Shown here: positions 28,919-38,365 of the stretch, in pieces | How the letters are laid out: every line of letters begins with the position of its first letter | How positions within the stretch are numbered: position 1 is the first letter of the stretch | Made by a program: the position numbers and the translations under genes | Assembly (NCBI RefSeq): GCF_002563955.1 | Contig: NZ_PDJE01000001.1 | Location: forward strand, 1,984,001 to 2,048,000 | From: Paramicrobacterium agarici | GTDB lineage: Bacteria > Actinomycetota > Actinomycetes > Actinomycetales > Microbacteriaceae | Length of the DNA: 64,000 nt | Reading direction: 5' to 3' | Notes under the pieces: generated by a model | Told to the model about the DNA's origin: nothing | Databases searched by the model: none | Seen by the model: the letters and a program-made list of their open reading frames with translations, nothing else

Positions 28919-28926
28919 TAATGCTG

Positions 28927-30429
28927 ATGGCTGAATTTGACGAACACCCCGACGAGGACGACACTCTCGACCGCATCCTCGCGACGGGTGACGCTCGCGC
29001 CTATTCCGTGTTCGGCCGGGCACAAGCGCTTCAAGATGACGCGAGCGAGTCGACGTCAGACGGTGACCAGTTCGACAGAGAGGAGCGTCGGGCACTTCGT
29101 CGCGTTTCCGGGCTCTCCACGGAGCTCGAGGACGTCACGGAAGTCGAATACCGACAGCTCCGCCTCGAGAACGTGGTTCTCATCGGTGTCTTCCCTCAGG
29201 GCTCACTCGAAGACGCGGAGAACTCGCTTCGTGAGCTGTCGGCACTCGCGGAGACCGCTGGCGCTGTCGTTCTCGACGGCCTTCTGCAGCGACGGCCGCA
29301 CCCAGACCCTGGCACGTACCTCGGACGCGGTAAGGCGGAGGAGCTGCGTGACGTCGTCCGCTCGCTGAATGCCGACACGGTCATCGCTGATACGGAACTC
29401 GCTCCGAGCCAACGCCGAGCACTTGAGGACGTCGTCAAGGTCAAGGTGATCGACAGAACCGCCGTGATTCTCGACATCTTCAGCCAGCATGCTAAGAGCA
29501 GAGAGGGCAAAGCGCAGGTCGAACTTGCTCAACTCGAGTATCTGCTCCCGCGGTTGCGGGGCTGGGGCGAATCGATGAGCAGGCAGGCCGGAGGCCAAGT
29601 CGGAGGCGCTGGCGCGGGCATGGGGTCCCGTGGCCCTGGTGAGACGAAAATCGAGCTGGATAGACGGCGCATCCACAGTCGCATGGCGCGACTGCGCAAG
29701 CAGATCAAGAGCTTTGCGCCGTCACGTGAGGCGAAGCGGGCCAATCGGTCGCGATTCGCGGTGCCGTCGGTTGCAATCGTCGGCTATACGAACGCCGGCA
29801 AGTCGAGTCTCCTCAACCGGATCACGCGCGCGGGCGTGCTCGTCGAGAACGCCCTGTTCGCCACGCTTGATTCCACGACCCGGCGCACGCGCACCGACGA
29901 TGGGCGCGAATACACGCTGTCCGACACCGTCGGGTTCGTGAGGAATCTCCCTCACCAGCTCGTTGAGGCATTCCGCTCGACGCTCGAGGAAGTCACCTAT
30001 GCCGATCTGATCGTTCACGTCGTGGACGCATCACATCCTGATCCCGCTGCGCAAATCGCGACGGTTCATGACGTCGTCGGCGACGTCGGTTCGCGCGAGA
30101 CCCCGGAGATCATCGTCTTCAACAAATCTGATTTGATCGACGAGGATCAACGGCTTCTGCTGCGAGGGCTCGCGCCCGACGCGGTCTTCGTGTCAGCACG
30201 AACTGGAGAAGGAATCGAGCGTGTACTCGAGGCGATCGAAGACAAACTGCCTCACCCGCCCGTCGATGTCACGCTGCTCGTCCCCTATGACCGGGGAGAC
30301 GTGATCTCTATGCTGCACCGGCGTGGCGAGGTCGCGACGATCGACTATCGCGAAGATGGAACCTTCGTGAAAGCGTCGGTCTCTGAAGAGATCGCGGCAC
30401 AAGTCACCGAGTTCGCGGTCGAGGCCTGA
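28927..30429 (+). CDS. hflX: GTPase HflX
   Basis: This 500-residue ribosome-associated GTPase rescues or splits stalled or heat-damaged ribosomes. The N-terminal HflX domain (RRPHPDPGTYLGRGKAEEL, ADTELAPSQRRALED) is followed by a glycine-rich linker with GPGETKIELDRRRI. The G domain has P-loop GYTNAGKSS (about 286-294), DTVGF and NKSD. A C-terminal extension completes it. I prefer the ATG at 28927, which lies 8 nt after a TAGGGT -10. An ATG at 28921 is in frame. It converges with lexA three nucleotides after its stop. Confidence 0.93.
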   Translation: MAEFDEHPDEDDTLDRILATGDARAYSVFGRAQALQDDASESTSDGDQFDREERRALRRVSGLSTELEDVTEVEYRQLRLENVVLIGVFPQGSLEDAENSLRELSALAETAGAVVLDGLLQRRPHPDPGTYLGRGKAEELRDVVRSLNADTVIADTELAPSQRRALEDVVKVKVIDRTAVILDIFSQHAKSREGKAQVELAQLEYLLPRLRGWGESMSRQAGGQVGGAGAGMGSRGPGETKIELDRRRIHSRMARLRKQIKSFAPSREAKRANRSRFAVPSVAIVGYTNAGKSSLLNRITRAGVLVENALFATLDSTTRRTRTDDGREYTLSDTVGFVRNLPHQLVEAFRSTLEEVTYADLIVHVVDASHPDPAAQIATVHDVVGDVGSRETPEIIVFNKSDLIDEDQRLLLRGLAPDAVFVSARTGEGIERVLEAIEDKLPHPPVDVTLLVPYDRGDVISMLHRRGEVATIDYREDGTFVKASVSEEIAAQVTEFAVEA

Positions 30430-30432
30430 TCG

Positions 30433-31104
30433 TCACACGGAGCGAAGCACCGCGACGACCTTTCCGAGAATCTCAGAGTGGTCGCCGAGGATGGGCTCGA
30501 AAGCTGTGTTGCGGGGAAGCAGCCAGGTGTGTCCGTCCCGCTGGCGGAAAACCTTGACCGTGGCTTCCTCGTCAAGCATCGCGGCGACGATGTCACCGTT
30601 CTCGGCCGTGGACTGCTGACGCACGACGACCCAATCGCCGTCGCAGATTGCAGCGTCGATCATGGATTCGCCTTTGACGTGAAGCATGAAGAGCTCTCCC
30701 TTGCCGACGAGCTGCCGGGGGAGGGGGAACACTTCCTCGACCTGCTGCTCCGCGGTAATGGGCATGCCCGCTGCAATATTGCCGACGAGTGGAACCATCG
30801 TGGCGTCGCCGACCGGGCGTGACGTCTCTCCGACATCGGCGGTCTGGGGAAGGTCGATGAGGACTTCGAGAGCGCGGGGCCGATTAGGGTCACGTCGTAG
30901 GTAGCCGCTCAGTTCCAGTTGGTTCAGCTGGTGCGTCACGCTCGAAAGGGAAGCAAGGCCGACAGCATCTCCGATCTCGCGCATGCTCGGCGGATAGCCG
31001 TTCTGCGACACGGTGCGCTGGATGAACTCGAGAATGGCGCGCTGCTTTTCACTCAGATTCTTTCGGCGACGGGTCTGCGTCTTCTTCGTCGTGTCCTGTG
31101 CCAT
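30433..31104 (-). CDS. lexA: SOS repressor LexA
   Basis: This 223-residue repressor of the SOS regulon has a winged helix-turn-helix (about 17-75; [33 protein letters not shown]). A hinge carries the self-cleavage bond A112-G113 (IAAGMP). The S24 peptidase domain has the catalytic pair S147 (GESMID) and K184 (ATVKVF). All residues needed for RecA-stimulated cleavage are present. GGAG and AGAGGA elements precede the ATG. It is divergent from the LysM gene, and both promoters carry LexA-box-like dyads. Confidence 0.97.
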   Translation of the reverse strand: MAQDTTKKTQTRRRKNLSEKQRAILEFIQRTVSQNGYPPSMREIGDAVGLASLSSVTHQLNQLELSGYLRRDPNRPRALEVLIDLPQTADVGETSRPVGDATMVPLVGNIAAGMPITAEQQVEEVFPLPRQLVGKGELFMLHVKGESMIDAAICDGDWVVVRQQSTAENGDIVAAMLDEEATVKVFRQRDGHTWLLPRNTAFEPILGDHSEILGKVVAVLRSV

Positions 31105-31172
31105 TCCTCTACTCCTGTCGCCTCACGAGCCCGATGTCGGTGGCTCATGGTGATGTGTTCCCTGTGATCGAA

Positions 31173-31212
31173 ACTGTATCCGCTGCCGAGTGCCGAGGCA
31201 AACATCTATTCG
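31173..31212 (-). promoter_or_regulatory. lexA promoter with LexA box
   Basis: On the minus strand, -35 TTGCCT (plus 31196-31201) and -10 TACAGT (plus 31173-31178) are 17 bp apart. CGAATAGATGTTTG (plus 31199-31212) matches 13 of 14 positions of CGAAC-RNRY-GTTYG and overlaps the -35. This fits LexA autorepression. Confidence 0.65.
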
Positions 31213-31253
31213 AGTGTGTCGCGGATTCGGGTGCGAAAATACCGAAAAGACGG

Positions 31254-31296
31254 TTGACAGTTCGAAACATCGAAGATAGGTTGGGAACACAGGTTC
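31254..31296 (+). promoter_or_regulatory. Promoter and SOS-like dyad of the LysM gene
   Basis: TTGACA (31254-31259), 17 bp, TAGGTT (31277-31282), then the dyad GAAC-ACAG-GTTC (31285-31296) over the expected transcription start. It is the best -35 hexamer I found in the window. LexA bound there would block initiation. Confidence 0.6.
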
Positions 31297-31354
31297 GTTT
31301 CGGCCTTCACCGGCCTGAGGGCCGAAACGAACCCGTCAACGAAGGAGCAGACAG

Positions 31355-31699
31355 ATGAGCACTCAGCAGACCGACGCAACCGTGCGGCTTCGCCTCACGA
31401 GACGCGGCCGGGCCGTCGTTACGGCGCTGGCCTCACTTCCGCTCGTGCTCGGCGTCGGTTACGGAGCCATGCACGCGGCTTCGGCTGCCGCAACGAACGA
31501 CGAATCATCGTCGACTTTCGAATACGTGACTGTGACAAGCGGTGAATCGCTGTGGATGCTGGCTGAACGCATCGCTCCGGAGCATGACCCGCGTGAGGTC
31601 GTTGCGGAGATCGTCGACCTCAACCAGTTGGGCACCTCATCGGTGTCGTCGGGGGAGCGGATCGCGATTCCATCACAGTACGAGGTCGAAGCGCAGTAG
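31355..31699 (+). CDS. Small membrane-anchored LysM protein, probable SOS cell-division inhibitor
   Basis: This 114-residue protein has a basic N-terminus, one transmembrane segment (about 19-46; AVVTALASLPLVLGVGYGAMHAASA) and one LysM domain (about 57-107; YVTVTSGESLWMLAERIAP...VVAEIVDLNQL...VSSGERIAIP) that would bind peptidoglycan outside the membrane. AAGGAGCAG precedes the ATG. The design and position next to lexA match Bacillus YneA and Mycobacterium Rv2719c (ChiZ), DNA-damage-induced division suppressors. Functional assignment is by this analogy plus the SOS-like dyad in its promoter. No hydrolase domain is present. Confidence 0.78.
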   Translation: MSTQQTDATVRLRLTRRGRAVVTALASLPLVLGVGYGAMHAASAAATNDESSSTFEYVTVTSGESLWMLAERIAPEHDPREVVAEIVDLNQLGTSSVSSGERIAIPSQYEVEAQ

Positions 31700-31703
31700 C
31701 CCA

Positions 31704-31709
31704 TACGAT
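31704..31709 (+). promoter_or_regulatory. -10 hexamer TACGAT, leaderless hisC promoter
   Basis: TACGAT is followed by exactly 6 nt and the hisC GTG, with no Shine-Dalgarno. Confidence 0.6.
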
Positions 31710-31715
31710 GGTGGG

Positions 31716-32792
31716 GTGACCAGTTTGGATGACCTCCCCCTCCGTGACAACCTCCGAGGGCGCACCCCTTACGGGGCGCCGCAGGCTCCCGTTCCCGTGG
31801 CGCTGAACGTCAACGAGAACACCCACGGGATCCCCGAGGCTGTCGCCCATGACATCGTCGCATCCGTCGCGGCATCGATCATCGGCCTGAATCGCTATCC
31901 TGACCGTGAGTTCACGGATCTGCGCCGCGATTTCGCGGACTACCTCGGTCACGGCCTCACCGCGGAGAACATCTGGGCTGCGAATGGGTCGAACGAGGTG
32001 CTCCAGCAGATTCTGCTGGCCTTCGGCGGTCCAGGCCGCACGCTTCTCGGGTTCACACCCACCTATTCCATGTACCCCCTGCTCTCGTCGGGGACAAGCA
32101 CGAGCTGGGTTGCACGTGAACGTGAGCCGGACTTCGAGCTCTCCGGAGAGTATCTCGCTCGCGTCATCGCCGAGGAGACTCCCGACATCGTGGTGCTGTG
32201 TGCGCCGAATAACCCGACGGGAACACCGCTCGAACTCGACGCGATTCGTGCCGCCTACGAGGCGGCTCCGGGCATCGTGATCGTCGACGAGGCATACGCG
32301 GAGTTTTCGGATCCCGCCACTCCCAGCGCCCTCGAACTGCTCCCGGGGCGTCCTCGACTCATCGTCTCGCGCACAATGAGCAAAGCCTTCGCGTTCGCGG
32401 GAGCGCGCGTGGGCTACCTCGCGGCGGACCCGGTGATCGCCGACGCCCTGAGGCTCGTGAGGCTCCCCTATCACCTGTCGGCATTGACGCAGGCGGCCGC
32501 GCGGGCGGCGCTGCGGCACTCCGACGCTATGCTCGCCGTAGTCGACGACATCCGTGGGCAGCGAGAGCGCATCTCGGCGGGCCTCTCGGCGCTCGGATTC
32601 AAGCCGTATCGTTCCGGCAGCAATTTCGTCTTCTTCGGCGGCGTCGACGACACAGACAAGCTATTCCGGCAGCTGTTCGAACGCGGCATCCTCATCAGAG
32701 ACATCGGCATCCCGGGTCACATGCGCGTTACTGCGGGCACCGAAGCTGAGACATCTGCGTTCCTCGATGCGATGTCCGCACTACGATCATGA
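31716..32792 (+). CDS. hisC: Histidinol-phosphate aminotransferase
   Basis: This PLP-dependent enzyme converts imidazole-acetol phosphate to histidinol phosphate. The 358-residue fold-type I protein has the PLP lysine K223 ([17 protein letters not shown]). Substrate-binding elements are [15 protein letters not shown] and VDEAYAEFS. The GTG at 31716 follows the leaderless promoter. The longer frame back through the LysM gene is a shadow. It opens the partial his operon hisC-hisB-hisH-priA. hisD precedes hisC in many relatives but is not here. Confidence 0.94.
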   Translation: MTSLDDLPLRDNLRGRTPYGAPQAPVPVALNVNENTHGIPEAVAHDIVASVAASIIGLNRYPDREFTDLRRDFADYLGHGLTAENIWAANGSNEVLQQILLAFGGPGRTLLGFTPTYSMYPLLSSGTSTSWVAREREPDFELSGEYLARVIAEETPDIVVLCAPNNPTGTPLELDAIRAAYEAAPGIVIVDEAYAEFSDPATPSALELLPGRPRLIVSRTMSKAFAFAGARVGYLAADPVIADALRLVRLPYHLSALTQAAARAALRHSDAMLAVVDDIRGQRERISAGLSALGFKPYRSGSNFVFFGGVDDTDKLFRQLFERGILIRDIGIPGHMRVTAGTEAETSAFLDAMSALRS

Positions 32793-33400
32793 GTATGAAT
32801 TCTTCACGGGTCGCCCGTATCCAGCGCGAAACCAGCGAGTCGTCGATCGATCTGCGGATTGACCTGGACGGCTCCGGCACGAGCGACATTTCCACGTCCG
32901 TGCCCTTCTTCGACCACCTGCTGACGGCGTTCGCCAAGCACTCGCTCACGGATCTTACCGTTCGTGCGACCGGTGACATCGACATCGACGTTCACCACAC
33001 CGTGGAGGACATCGGGATTGCTCTCGGCAGGGCGATTCGCGAGGCTCTCGGAACGAAAGAGGGTATCTCCCGGTACGGCGATGCCCTCGTGCCCCTGGAC
33101 GAAGCACTCGCGCAGGCCGTCGTCGACATCTCTGGACGACCGTATCTTGTTCACGGTGGCGAGCCGGCTGGGTTTGAACTTCACCTCATCGGCGGACACT
33201 TCACGGGGTCCATGATTCGCCACGTATTCGAGGCGATCGCCTACAACGCCGCGATGACCGTGCACATCGACGTGAAGTCAGGCCGTGATCCGCACCACAT
33301 TGCCGAAGCAGAGTTCAAAGCGTTGGCTCGCGCCTTCCGGCAGGCGAAGTCGCTCGACCCGCTGGTGAGCGGAGTTCCGTCGACAAAGGGCACTCTGTGA
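32789..33400 (+). CDS. hisB: Imidazoleglycerol-phosphate dehydratase
   Basis: This 203-residue enzyme performs the dehydration step before HisC. It is monofunctional, without the phosphatase domain of enterobacterial HisB. Metal-binding motifs [27 protein letters not shown] and [16 protein letters not shown] are intact. The ATG overlaps the hisC stop (ATGA) and the gene overlaps hisH by GTGA. Confidence 0.96.
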   Translation: MSMNSSRVARIQRETSESSIDLRIDLDGSGTSDISTSVPFFDHLLTAFAKHSLTDLTVRATGDIDIDVHHTVEDIGIALGRAIREALGTKEGISRYGDALVPLDEALAQAVVDISGRPYLVHGGEPAGFELHLIGGHFTGSMIRHVFEAIAYNAAMTVHIDVKSGRDPHHIAEAEFKALARAFRQAKSLDPLVSGVPSTKGTL

Positions 33401-34038
33401 GCGCTCCTCGCGTCGTCGTCTTCGACTACGGCTCCGGCAACGTTCATTCAGCGGTGAAAGCCGTTGAGGCTGCTGGCGCCGACGTCGCTCTGACAAGCAG
33501 CAAGAAAGATGCTCTCGAGGCACACGGGCTGCTCGTTCCCGGCGTGGGAGCCTTCAGCGCTGTCGTTGATCAGCTTCGGGCTGCAGGCGCAGACGAAGTG
33601 ATCGACCGCCGGCTCGCAGGCGGACGCCCGGTGCTCGGCATCTGCGTCGGAATGCAGGTCATGTTCGAATCCGGAGTCGAACGAGGTCAGGTGGCCGACG
33701 GTCTCGGTCAATGGCCCGGAGTCGTCGAGCGCCTAGAATCGCCGGTCCTCCCGCACATCGGCTGGAACACAGTCCTCGCCCCGCCGCAGTCACGGCTGTT
33801 CGCTGGCGTTACCCATGAGCGGTTCTATTTCGTCCACTCGTATGCCGCACGAACGTGGCCTCTCGAGTTGTCGGACACCTTCGCGGCCCCCCAGGTGACG
33901 TGGGCGGAGCACGGCGAGCGGTTCATCGCCGCCATCGAGAACGGTCCATTATGGGCGACGCAATTCCATCCAGAGAAGTCGGGGGAGCCCGGCGTCCGCC
34001 TTCTCTCGAATTGGGTGGAAAGCCTCTCTGCTCACTAA
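33397..34038 (+). CDS. hisH: Imidazole glycerol phosphate synthase, glutaminase subunit
   Basis: This 213-residue class I glutamine amidotransferase supplies ammonia to HisF. The nucleophile is C83 ([13 protein letters not shown]). The histidine/glutamate pair is in [13 protein letters not shown]. The GTG start overlaps the hisB stop. hisF is not in the window, so the partner is encoded elsewhere. Confidence 0.95.
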   Translation: MSAPRVVVFDYGSGNVHSAVKAVEAAGADVALTSSKKDALEAHGLLVPGVGAFSAVVDQLRAAGADEVIDRRLAGGRPVLGICVGMQVMFESGVERGQVADGLGQWPGVVERLESPVLPHIGWNTVLAPPQSRLFAGVTHERFYFVHSYAARTWPLELSDTFAAPQVTWAEHGERFIAAIENGPLWATQFHPEKSGEPGVRLLSNWVESLSAH

Positions 34039-34089
34039 CATGGGGTTCTTGTGCCGCACGGCACGTCATCACCTTCACAAAGGATGGGA

Positions 34090-34836
34090 ATGCGCGAGTT
34101 CAATCAAGCGCCGGCGCTCGAGTTGCTTCCGGCCGTCGACGTGGCAGGCGGCAAGGCGGTGCGGCTGACACAAGGCGAGGCGGGCAGCGAAACCAGTTAC
34201 GGAGATCCGGTCGACGCTGCTGAAGCATGGGTCGATGATGGCGCAGCGTGGATCCACCTTGTCGACCTCGACGCCGCGTTCGGACGTGGTAACAACGCAT
34301 CGGTGATCCGCCGAGTGATCAAGAACGTGCGCGGGGTCAACGTCGAGCTGTCCGGCGGCATCCGCGACGACAAGTCGCTTGAAGCGGCATTGGACAGCGG
34401 TGCGAAGCGCATCAATCTCGGCACGGCAGCACTGGAGAACCCCGAGTGGGCCGCAAACGTCATCGGCCAATACGGTGAATCTATTGCCGTCGGCCTTGAT
34501 GTTCGCGGCACAACCCTCGCTGCGCGAGGCTGGACTCGCGACGGCGGTGACCTTTGGCAGGTCCTCGAACGCCTCGAAGAGGCGGGATGTGCCCGGTATG
34601 TCGTCACCGATGTGACGAAGGACGGAACGTTGAAGGGTCCGAATCTCGATCTGCTCAGGCAGGTGATGGACCACACGGAGCGCCCGGTCGTCGCTTCTGG
34701 AGGAATCTCGAATCTCGACGATATTGCGGCGCTACGCGAGCTCGTGCCGCTCGGCCTCGAGGGTGCAATCGTCGGCAAGGCTCTCTACGCGGGCGCGTTC
34801 ACGCTTGCAGAGGCGCTGGATGTCGCATCCGACTGA
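34090..34836 (+). CDS. priA: Phosphoribosyl isomerase A (HisA / bifunctional PriA)
   Basis: This 248-residue (beta/alpha)8 isomerase converts ProFAR to PRFAR in histidine synthesis. In many actinobacteria it also does the TrpF reaction. PriA-like features are the N-terminal [38 protein letters not shown], and [15 protein letters not shown]. The start is ambiguous: ATG 34090 has AAAGGA 6 nt upstream and is preferred over ATG 34084. Whether a separate trpF exists cannot be seen here. It overlaps the next gene by 17 nt. Confidence 0.92.
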   Translation: MREFNQAPALELLPAVDVAGGKAVRLTQGEAGSETSYGDPVDAAEAWVDDGAAWIHLVDLDAAFGRGNNASVIRRVIKNVRGVNVELSGGIRDDKSLEAALDSGAKRINLGTAALENPEWAANVIGQYGESIAVGLDVRGTTLAARGWTRDGGDLWQVLERLEEAGCARYVVTDVTKDGTLKGPNLDLLRQVMDHTERPVVASGGISNLDDIAALRELVPLGLEGAIVGKALYAGAFTLAEALDVASD

Positions 34837-35593
34837 TAAAGCCGACTCCGCGGGGCAGCCGTGGGAAGGCCGCAGTTTTCGTCCGAACGACCGGGCGGCT
34901 GATGACGGCAGCGCACCTCCCGGACTGATCGCAGCGATCGATTCCTTCCATGGTGGCGGCGACGATGGCCGAGGTGTTGTCGCAGAATTCGCGACATCTC
35001 GCCTGCTGATCCCGCTGGTAGCTCATGCCGGTGAACACGGCGTCACCGACGATTGGATCGTTGTCGACAAGACTCAGGAACTCTCGATCATTACGGTTGA
35101 GGGCCCCGACGGTCGCAATGTCATGCCCGTCTTCTCCTCGGTCGCCGCCATGCAGGCCTGGAACCCCCAGGCGCGTCCTGTGCCTGCCGAGGGCGTCCGT
35201 GTCGCGCTTGCCGCCGCCGAGGAGCGCACCGATCTCGTCGTGCTCGATGCGACATCTCGGACCGAGTTCGTCATTCGTCGACCGGCTTTGTGGGCCATAG
35301 CCCAGTCCCAGGCGTGGATTCCGAGCTTCGCTGATCCAGAGGTTCTGGCGGCATTCGAACGATCGGCGGTGACCGATGATCGCGTTGTAGCCGTCCGATT
35401 GGCGCCCGGGGACCCGACGGCGCGGCTGAGAGCGCCGGAGACCGTCGTGTCGCTGACGCTCGTGCCGGGGCTTGGCCGCGAAGAACTCTCTCAGATCGTC
35501 ACGCGACTGAGCGAGCTATGGGCTGCCGACGAGGTCATCGCACACAGAGTTGACTCGCTCAAAGTCGCGATCGCCGCAGACAGTTCAGGCTAG
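34820..35593 (+). CDS. SseB family protein
   Basis: This 257-residue protein matches the actinobacterial SseB-like family often encoded after priA/hisA. The N-terminal 50 residues are polar and probably disordered. The SseB core follows ([11 protein letters not shown]...[39 protein letters not shown]) with a C-terminal domain. The molecular role is unknown despite the name, and no secretion system is implied. The ATG lies inside the end of priA. The stop overlaps the convergent DUF1844 stop (CTAG). Confidence 0.82.
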   Translation: MSHPTDKADSAGQPWEGRSFRPNDRAADDGSAPPGLIAAIDSFHGGGDDGRGVVAEFATSRLLIPLVAHAGEHGVTDDWIVVDKTQELSIITVEGPDGRNVMPVFSSVAAMQAWNPQARPVPAEGVRVALAAAEERTDLVVLDATSRTEFVIRRPALWAIAQSQAWIPSFADPEVLAAFERSAVTDDRVVAVRLAPGDPTARLRAPETVVSLTLVPGLGREELSQIVTRLSELWAADEVIAHRVDSLKVAIAADSSG

Positions 35594-35964
35594 GCGACCG
35601 GTCCCGTCCACTTCTCGCCCGGGCCGGCGCCCGGAGCATCAGGAATCGTCGACGCTTCACGGAAGGCGAGTTGCAGCGTGCGCAGTCCATCGCGAAGGCT
35701 GCGAGCGTGCATATCGCTGATCTCAGGAGCACCCGCCGTGATAAGTCCCGCGAGTGCGTTGATGAGCTTGCGGGCCTCGTCGAGGTCGGTTTGCGTCTCC
35801 GCATCGTCAGCGAGCCCGCACTTGACGGCAGCGGCGCTCATCAGATGAACAGCTGTCGTTGTAATCACTTCGACCGCCCCGACATCGGCGATGTCCCGAG
35901 TCACCTCATTCAACGCTTCGTCGAAATCGCCGCCGGGAAGGCCTTCGTTGTCGGTCGTATTCAC
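35590..35964 (-). CDS. DUF1844 domain-containing protein
   Basis: This 124-residue, mostly helical protein matches DUF1844 (VEVITTTAVHLMSAAAVKCGLADD, DLDEARKLINALAGLI). It is commonly encoded beside infC in actinobacteria. The C-terminal extension is proline/glycine-rich. The function is unknown. It is transcribed divergently from infC and converges on the SseB gene with a four-base stop-codon overlap. Confidence 0.82.
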   Translation of the reverse strand: MNTTDNEGLPGGDFDEALNEVTRDIADVGAVEVITTTAVHLMSAAAVKCGLADDAETQTDLDEARKLINALAGLITAGAPEISDMHARSLRDGLRTLQLAFREASTIPDAPGAGPGEKWTGPVA

Positions 35965-35977
35965 ACTATTCCTCTGC

Positions 35978-36205
35978 TAGACTGTTGCGGTCCATGGGTT
36001 CAATCCCAAGGCGAAAGAGGAGAATCTCCCACCCGCGCTTGACCGTTATCCAGGTTACCGGGTTGTTGCACTCCGCCGGGTCGGCGATCGACACGGTAGT
36101 CAGGGTGTTATGCACGACCTTGTCGTGCATAGGCGGCTCCTCTCTCGTCATGTACCGGTATCCGCCGGCACATGGACCAAGTAAATCAGATCAGAGGAGT
36201 TCCGC
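35978..36205 (+). promoter_or_regulatory. infC operon promoter and structured 5' leader
   Basis: TAGACT at 35978-35983 is the likely -10, giving a leader of about 215 nt before infC. It contains a perfect 9-bp hairpin with 3-nt loop (ATGCACGAC at 36110-36118 / GTCGTGCAT at 36122-36130). A second imperfect hairpin lies near 36152-36176 (ATGTACCGG / CCGGCACAT). No coding region is convincing. In other bacteria infC-rpmI-rplT leaders are targets of L20 autoregulation, so the same is possible here. Confidence 0.5.
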
Positions 36206-36782
<577 letters not shown>

Positions 36783-36790
<8 letters not shown>

Positions 36791-36977
36791 GCAGAAGACC
36801 CACTCGGGGGCCAAGAAGCGCTTCAAGGTCACCGGAAGCGGAAAGATCATGAAGCAGCAGGCGGGCATGCGCCACAACCTCGAAGTGAAGTCCAGCCATC
36901 GCAAGCGTCGTCTCAACCAGGACCAGGTCCTGTCATCGCACGACACCAAGATGGCGAAGAAGCTTCTCGGCAACTGA
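36783..36977 (+). CDS. rpmI: 50S ribosomal protein L35
   Basis: This 64-residue basic ribosomal protein has [20 protein letters not shown] at its N-terminus. The ATG lies 8 nt before the infC stop, with AGGAGG just upstream inside infC. It forms the conserved infC-rpmI-rplT operon. Confidence 0.97.
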
Positions 36978-37005
36978 GCCGAAGACCCGTTAGGAAGATA
37001 GAGAA

Positions 37006-37398
37006 ATGGCAAGAGTCAAGAGGGCCGTCAACGCCCACAAGAAGCGTCGGGTCATCCTGGAGCGCGCCGAGGGCTACCGCGGACAGCGTTCGCGCCTTTA
37101 TCGCAAGGCCAAGGAGCAGGTCACACACTCGTTCGTGTACTCATACCGTGACCGGCGTCAGCGCAAGGGCGACTTCCGTCGCCTGTGGATCCAGCGCATC
37201 AACGCTGCGTCGCGCGCGAACGGTCTCACGTACAACCGATTCATCCAGGGCCTCGGGCTCGCCGGTGTCGAGGTGGACCGCCGTATGCTCGCGGAACTCG
37301 CCGTGAACGAGCCCTCTGCATTCACCGCGCTCGTCGAGACGGCGAAGAAGGCTCTTCCGGCCGACACGTCGGCTCCGAAGACGGAAGATGCCGCTTAG
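37006..37398 (+). CDS. rplT: 50S ribosomal protein L20
   Basis: This 130-residue L20 is essential for early 50S assembly and often represses its own operon. The N-terminus [20 protein letters not shown] and [16 protein letters not shown] are typical of the family. The last dozen residues ([12 protein letters not shown]) are an extension beyond the core. TTAGGAAG precedes the ATG. A terminator follows 18 nt after the stop. Confidence 0.97.
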   Translation: MARVKRAVNAHKKRRVILERAEGYRGQRSRLYRKAKEQVTHSFVYSYRDRRQRKGDFRRLWIQRINAASRANGLTYNRFIQGLGLAGVEVDRRMLAELAVNEPSAFTALVETAKKALPADTSAPKTEDAA

Positions 37399-37416
37399 CT
37401 CTTTTGCCTTCTTCAC

Positions 37417-37446
37417 GGTGGCGGGACCCCTTGGGGTTCCGCCACC
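37417..37446 (+). terminator. Terminator of infC-rpmI-rplT
   Basis: The stem GGTGGCGG / CCGCCACC is extended by a G-T wobble and ACCCC / GGGGT around a TT loop. It is followed by a short CGTT stretch. Confidence 0.85.
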
Positions 37447-37463
37447 GCCTCGTTAACGGCCCG

Positions 37464-37469
37464 TAGACT
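37464..37469 (+). promoter_or_regulatory. -10 hexamer TAGACT, leaderless promoter of the RNA methyltransferase gene
   Basis: TAGACT is followed by exactly 6 nt and the GTG at 37476. No Shine-Dalgarno is seen. Confidence 0.55.
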
Positions 37470-37475
37470 GTGACC

Positions 37476-38297
37476 GTGATCGAAAACCCCCGTGCCGGCC
37501 GGATCAAAGCGGTCGCGAAGCTTTCACGCCGACAGCATCGCCAGGAGACCGGGCTGTTTCTTCTCGAGGGTCCGCAAGCGGTCTCTGAGGCGTTGACGTG
37601 GCGTCCCGAGCTTCTCGAAGAGCTCTATGTGACGCCGTCTGCCGCCCAGAAGCACAGTGAGCTTTTGGACGCCGCCCAGTCGGCGTCGCTCGATTTCGAG
37701 TACGTCACTGAAGAGGTGCTCGACGCGATGACGGATACGGTGACACCACAGGGAATCGCCGCCGTGTGCCGCCAGCATCCGACTGCCCTGAAAGACATCG
37801 TGGCCCAGCATCCTCGCCTTGTGGCCGTGCTGGAGGAGGTGCGCGACCCAGGCAACCTGGGGACGATTCTGCGAGCGGCGGATGCTGCCGGGGCAGACGC
37901 CGTCATTTTGACGGGGCGCACCGTTGACCCCTTCAACCCGAAGGTTGTGCGGTCGACGACGGGTTCGCTCTTTCACGTCCCCTTCGCTCTCGGGGGCGCG
38001 CTCGATGTCGCTCTCTCTCGGCTTCGCGACGCTGGACTGACGATCGTCGCGGCCGACATCAAGGGCGAAAACCTGCTGGAGCGGCGGCAGAGTGGAGCGC
38101 TTGAGCGCCCCACAGCGTGGCTGTTCGGGAACGAAGCGCGCGGACTGCCCGACGAGGCTCTGCGGCTCGCCGACGCCGTTGTATCGGTGCCGATCTATGG
38201 CAGAGCCGAGTCGATGAACCTCGCCACCGCGGCATCCGTGTGTCTGTACGAATCCGCCTTCGCTCATCACGGCTCCGACGCCGCGCGTGACAGTTAA
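37476..38297 (+). CDS. SpoU/TrmH-family RNA 2'-O-methyltransferase
   Basis: This 273-residue SPOUT methyltransferase has an N-terminal substrate-binding domain (LSRRQHRQETGLFLLEGPQAVSEAL). The C-terminal trefoil-knot SPOUT domain has VRDPGNLGTILRAADAAGADAVIL, STTGSLFHVPF, LFGNEARGLPDE and IPIYGRAESMNLATAASVCLYE-like motifs (here VPIYGRAESMNL). It resembles the TsnR/RlmB-like rRNA group; the exact target is unknown. GTG 37476 fits the leaderless promoter. GTG 37470, in frame, sits directly against the -10 and is less likely. Confidence 0.88.
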   Translation: MIENPRAGRIKAVAKLSRRQHRQETGLFLLEGPQAVSEALTWRPELLEELYVTPSAAQKHSELLDAAQSASLDFEYVTEEVLDAMTDTVTPQGIAAVCRQHPTALKDIVAQHPRLVAVLEEVRDPGNLGTILRAADAAGADAVILTGRTVDPFNPKVVRSTTGSLFHVPFALGGALDVALSRLRDAGLTIVAADIKGENLLERRQSGALERPTAWLFGNEARGLPDEALRLADAVVSVPIYGRAESMNLATAASVCLYESAFAHHGSDAARDS

Positions 38298-38313
38298 GTT
38301 ACGACTTCGTAAC
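38298..38313. promoter_or_regulatory. 16-bp palindrome upstream of gluA
   Basis: GTTACGA-CT-TCGTAAC is a perfect 7-bp inverted repeat immediately after the upstream stop codon and 40 bp before the gluA -10. A related GGTAACC lies at 38335-38341. It is a candidate operator; no partner regulator is evident. Confidence 0.45.
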
Positions 38314-38352
38314 GGGGGCTATCCGGTAACCGTGTCGCGCCGCGGGGTCGCA

Positions 38353-38358
38353 TAGCGT
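38353..38358 (+). promoter_or_regulatory. -10 hexamer TAGCGT, leaderless gluA promoter
   Basis: TAGCGT is followed by 7 nt and the gluA ATG. Confidence 0.5.
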
Positions 38359-38365
38359 AAGCGTT

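Noticed and set aside
35966..36151. 61-codon minus-strand frame in the infC leader
   Set aside because: It overlaps the leader hairpins, has no ribosome site, and lies in the promoter region between DUF1844 and infC.
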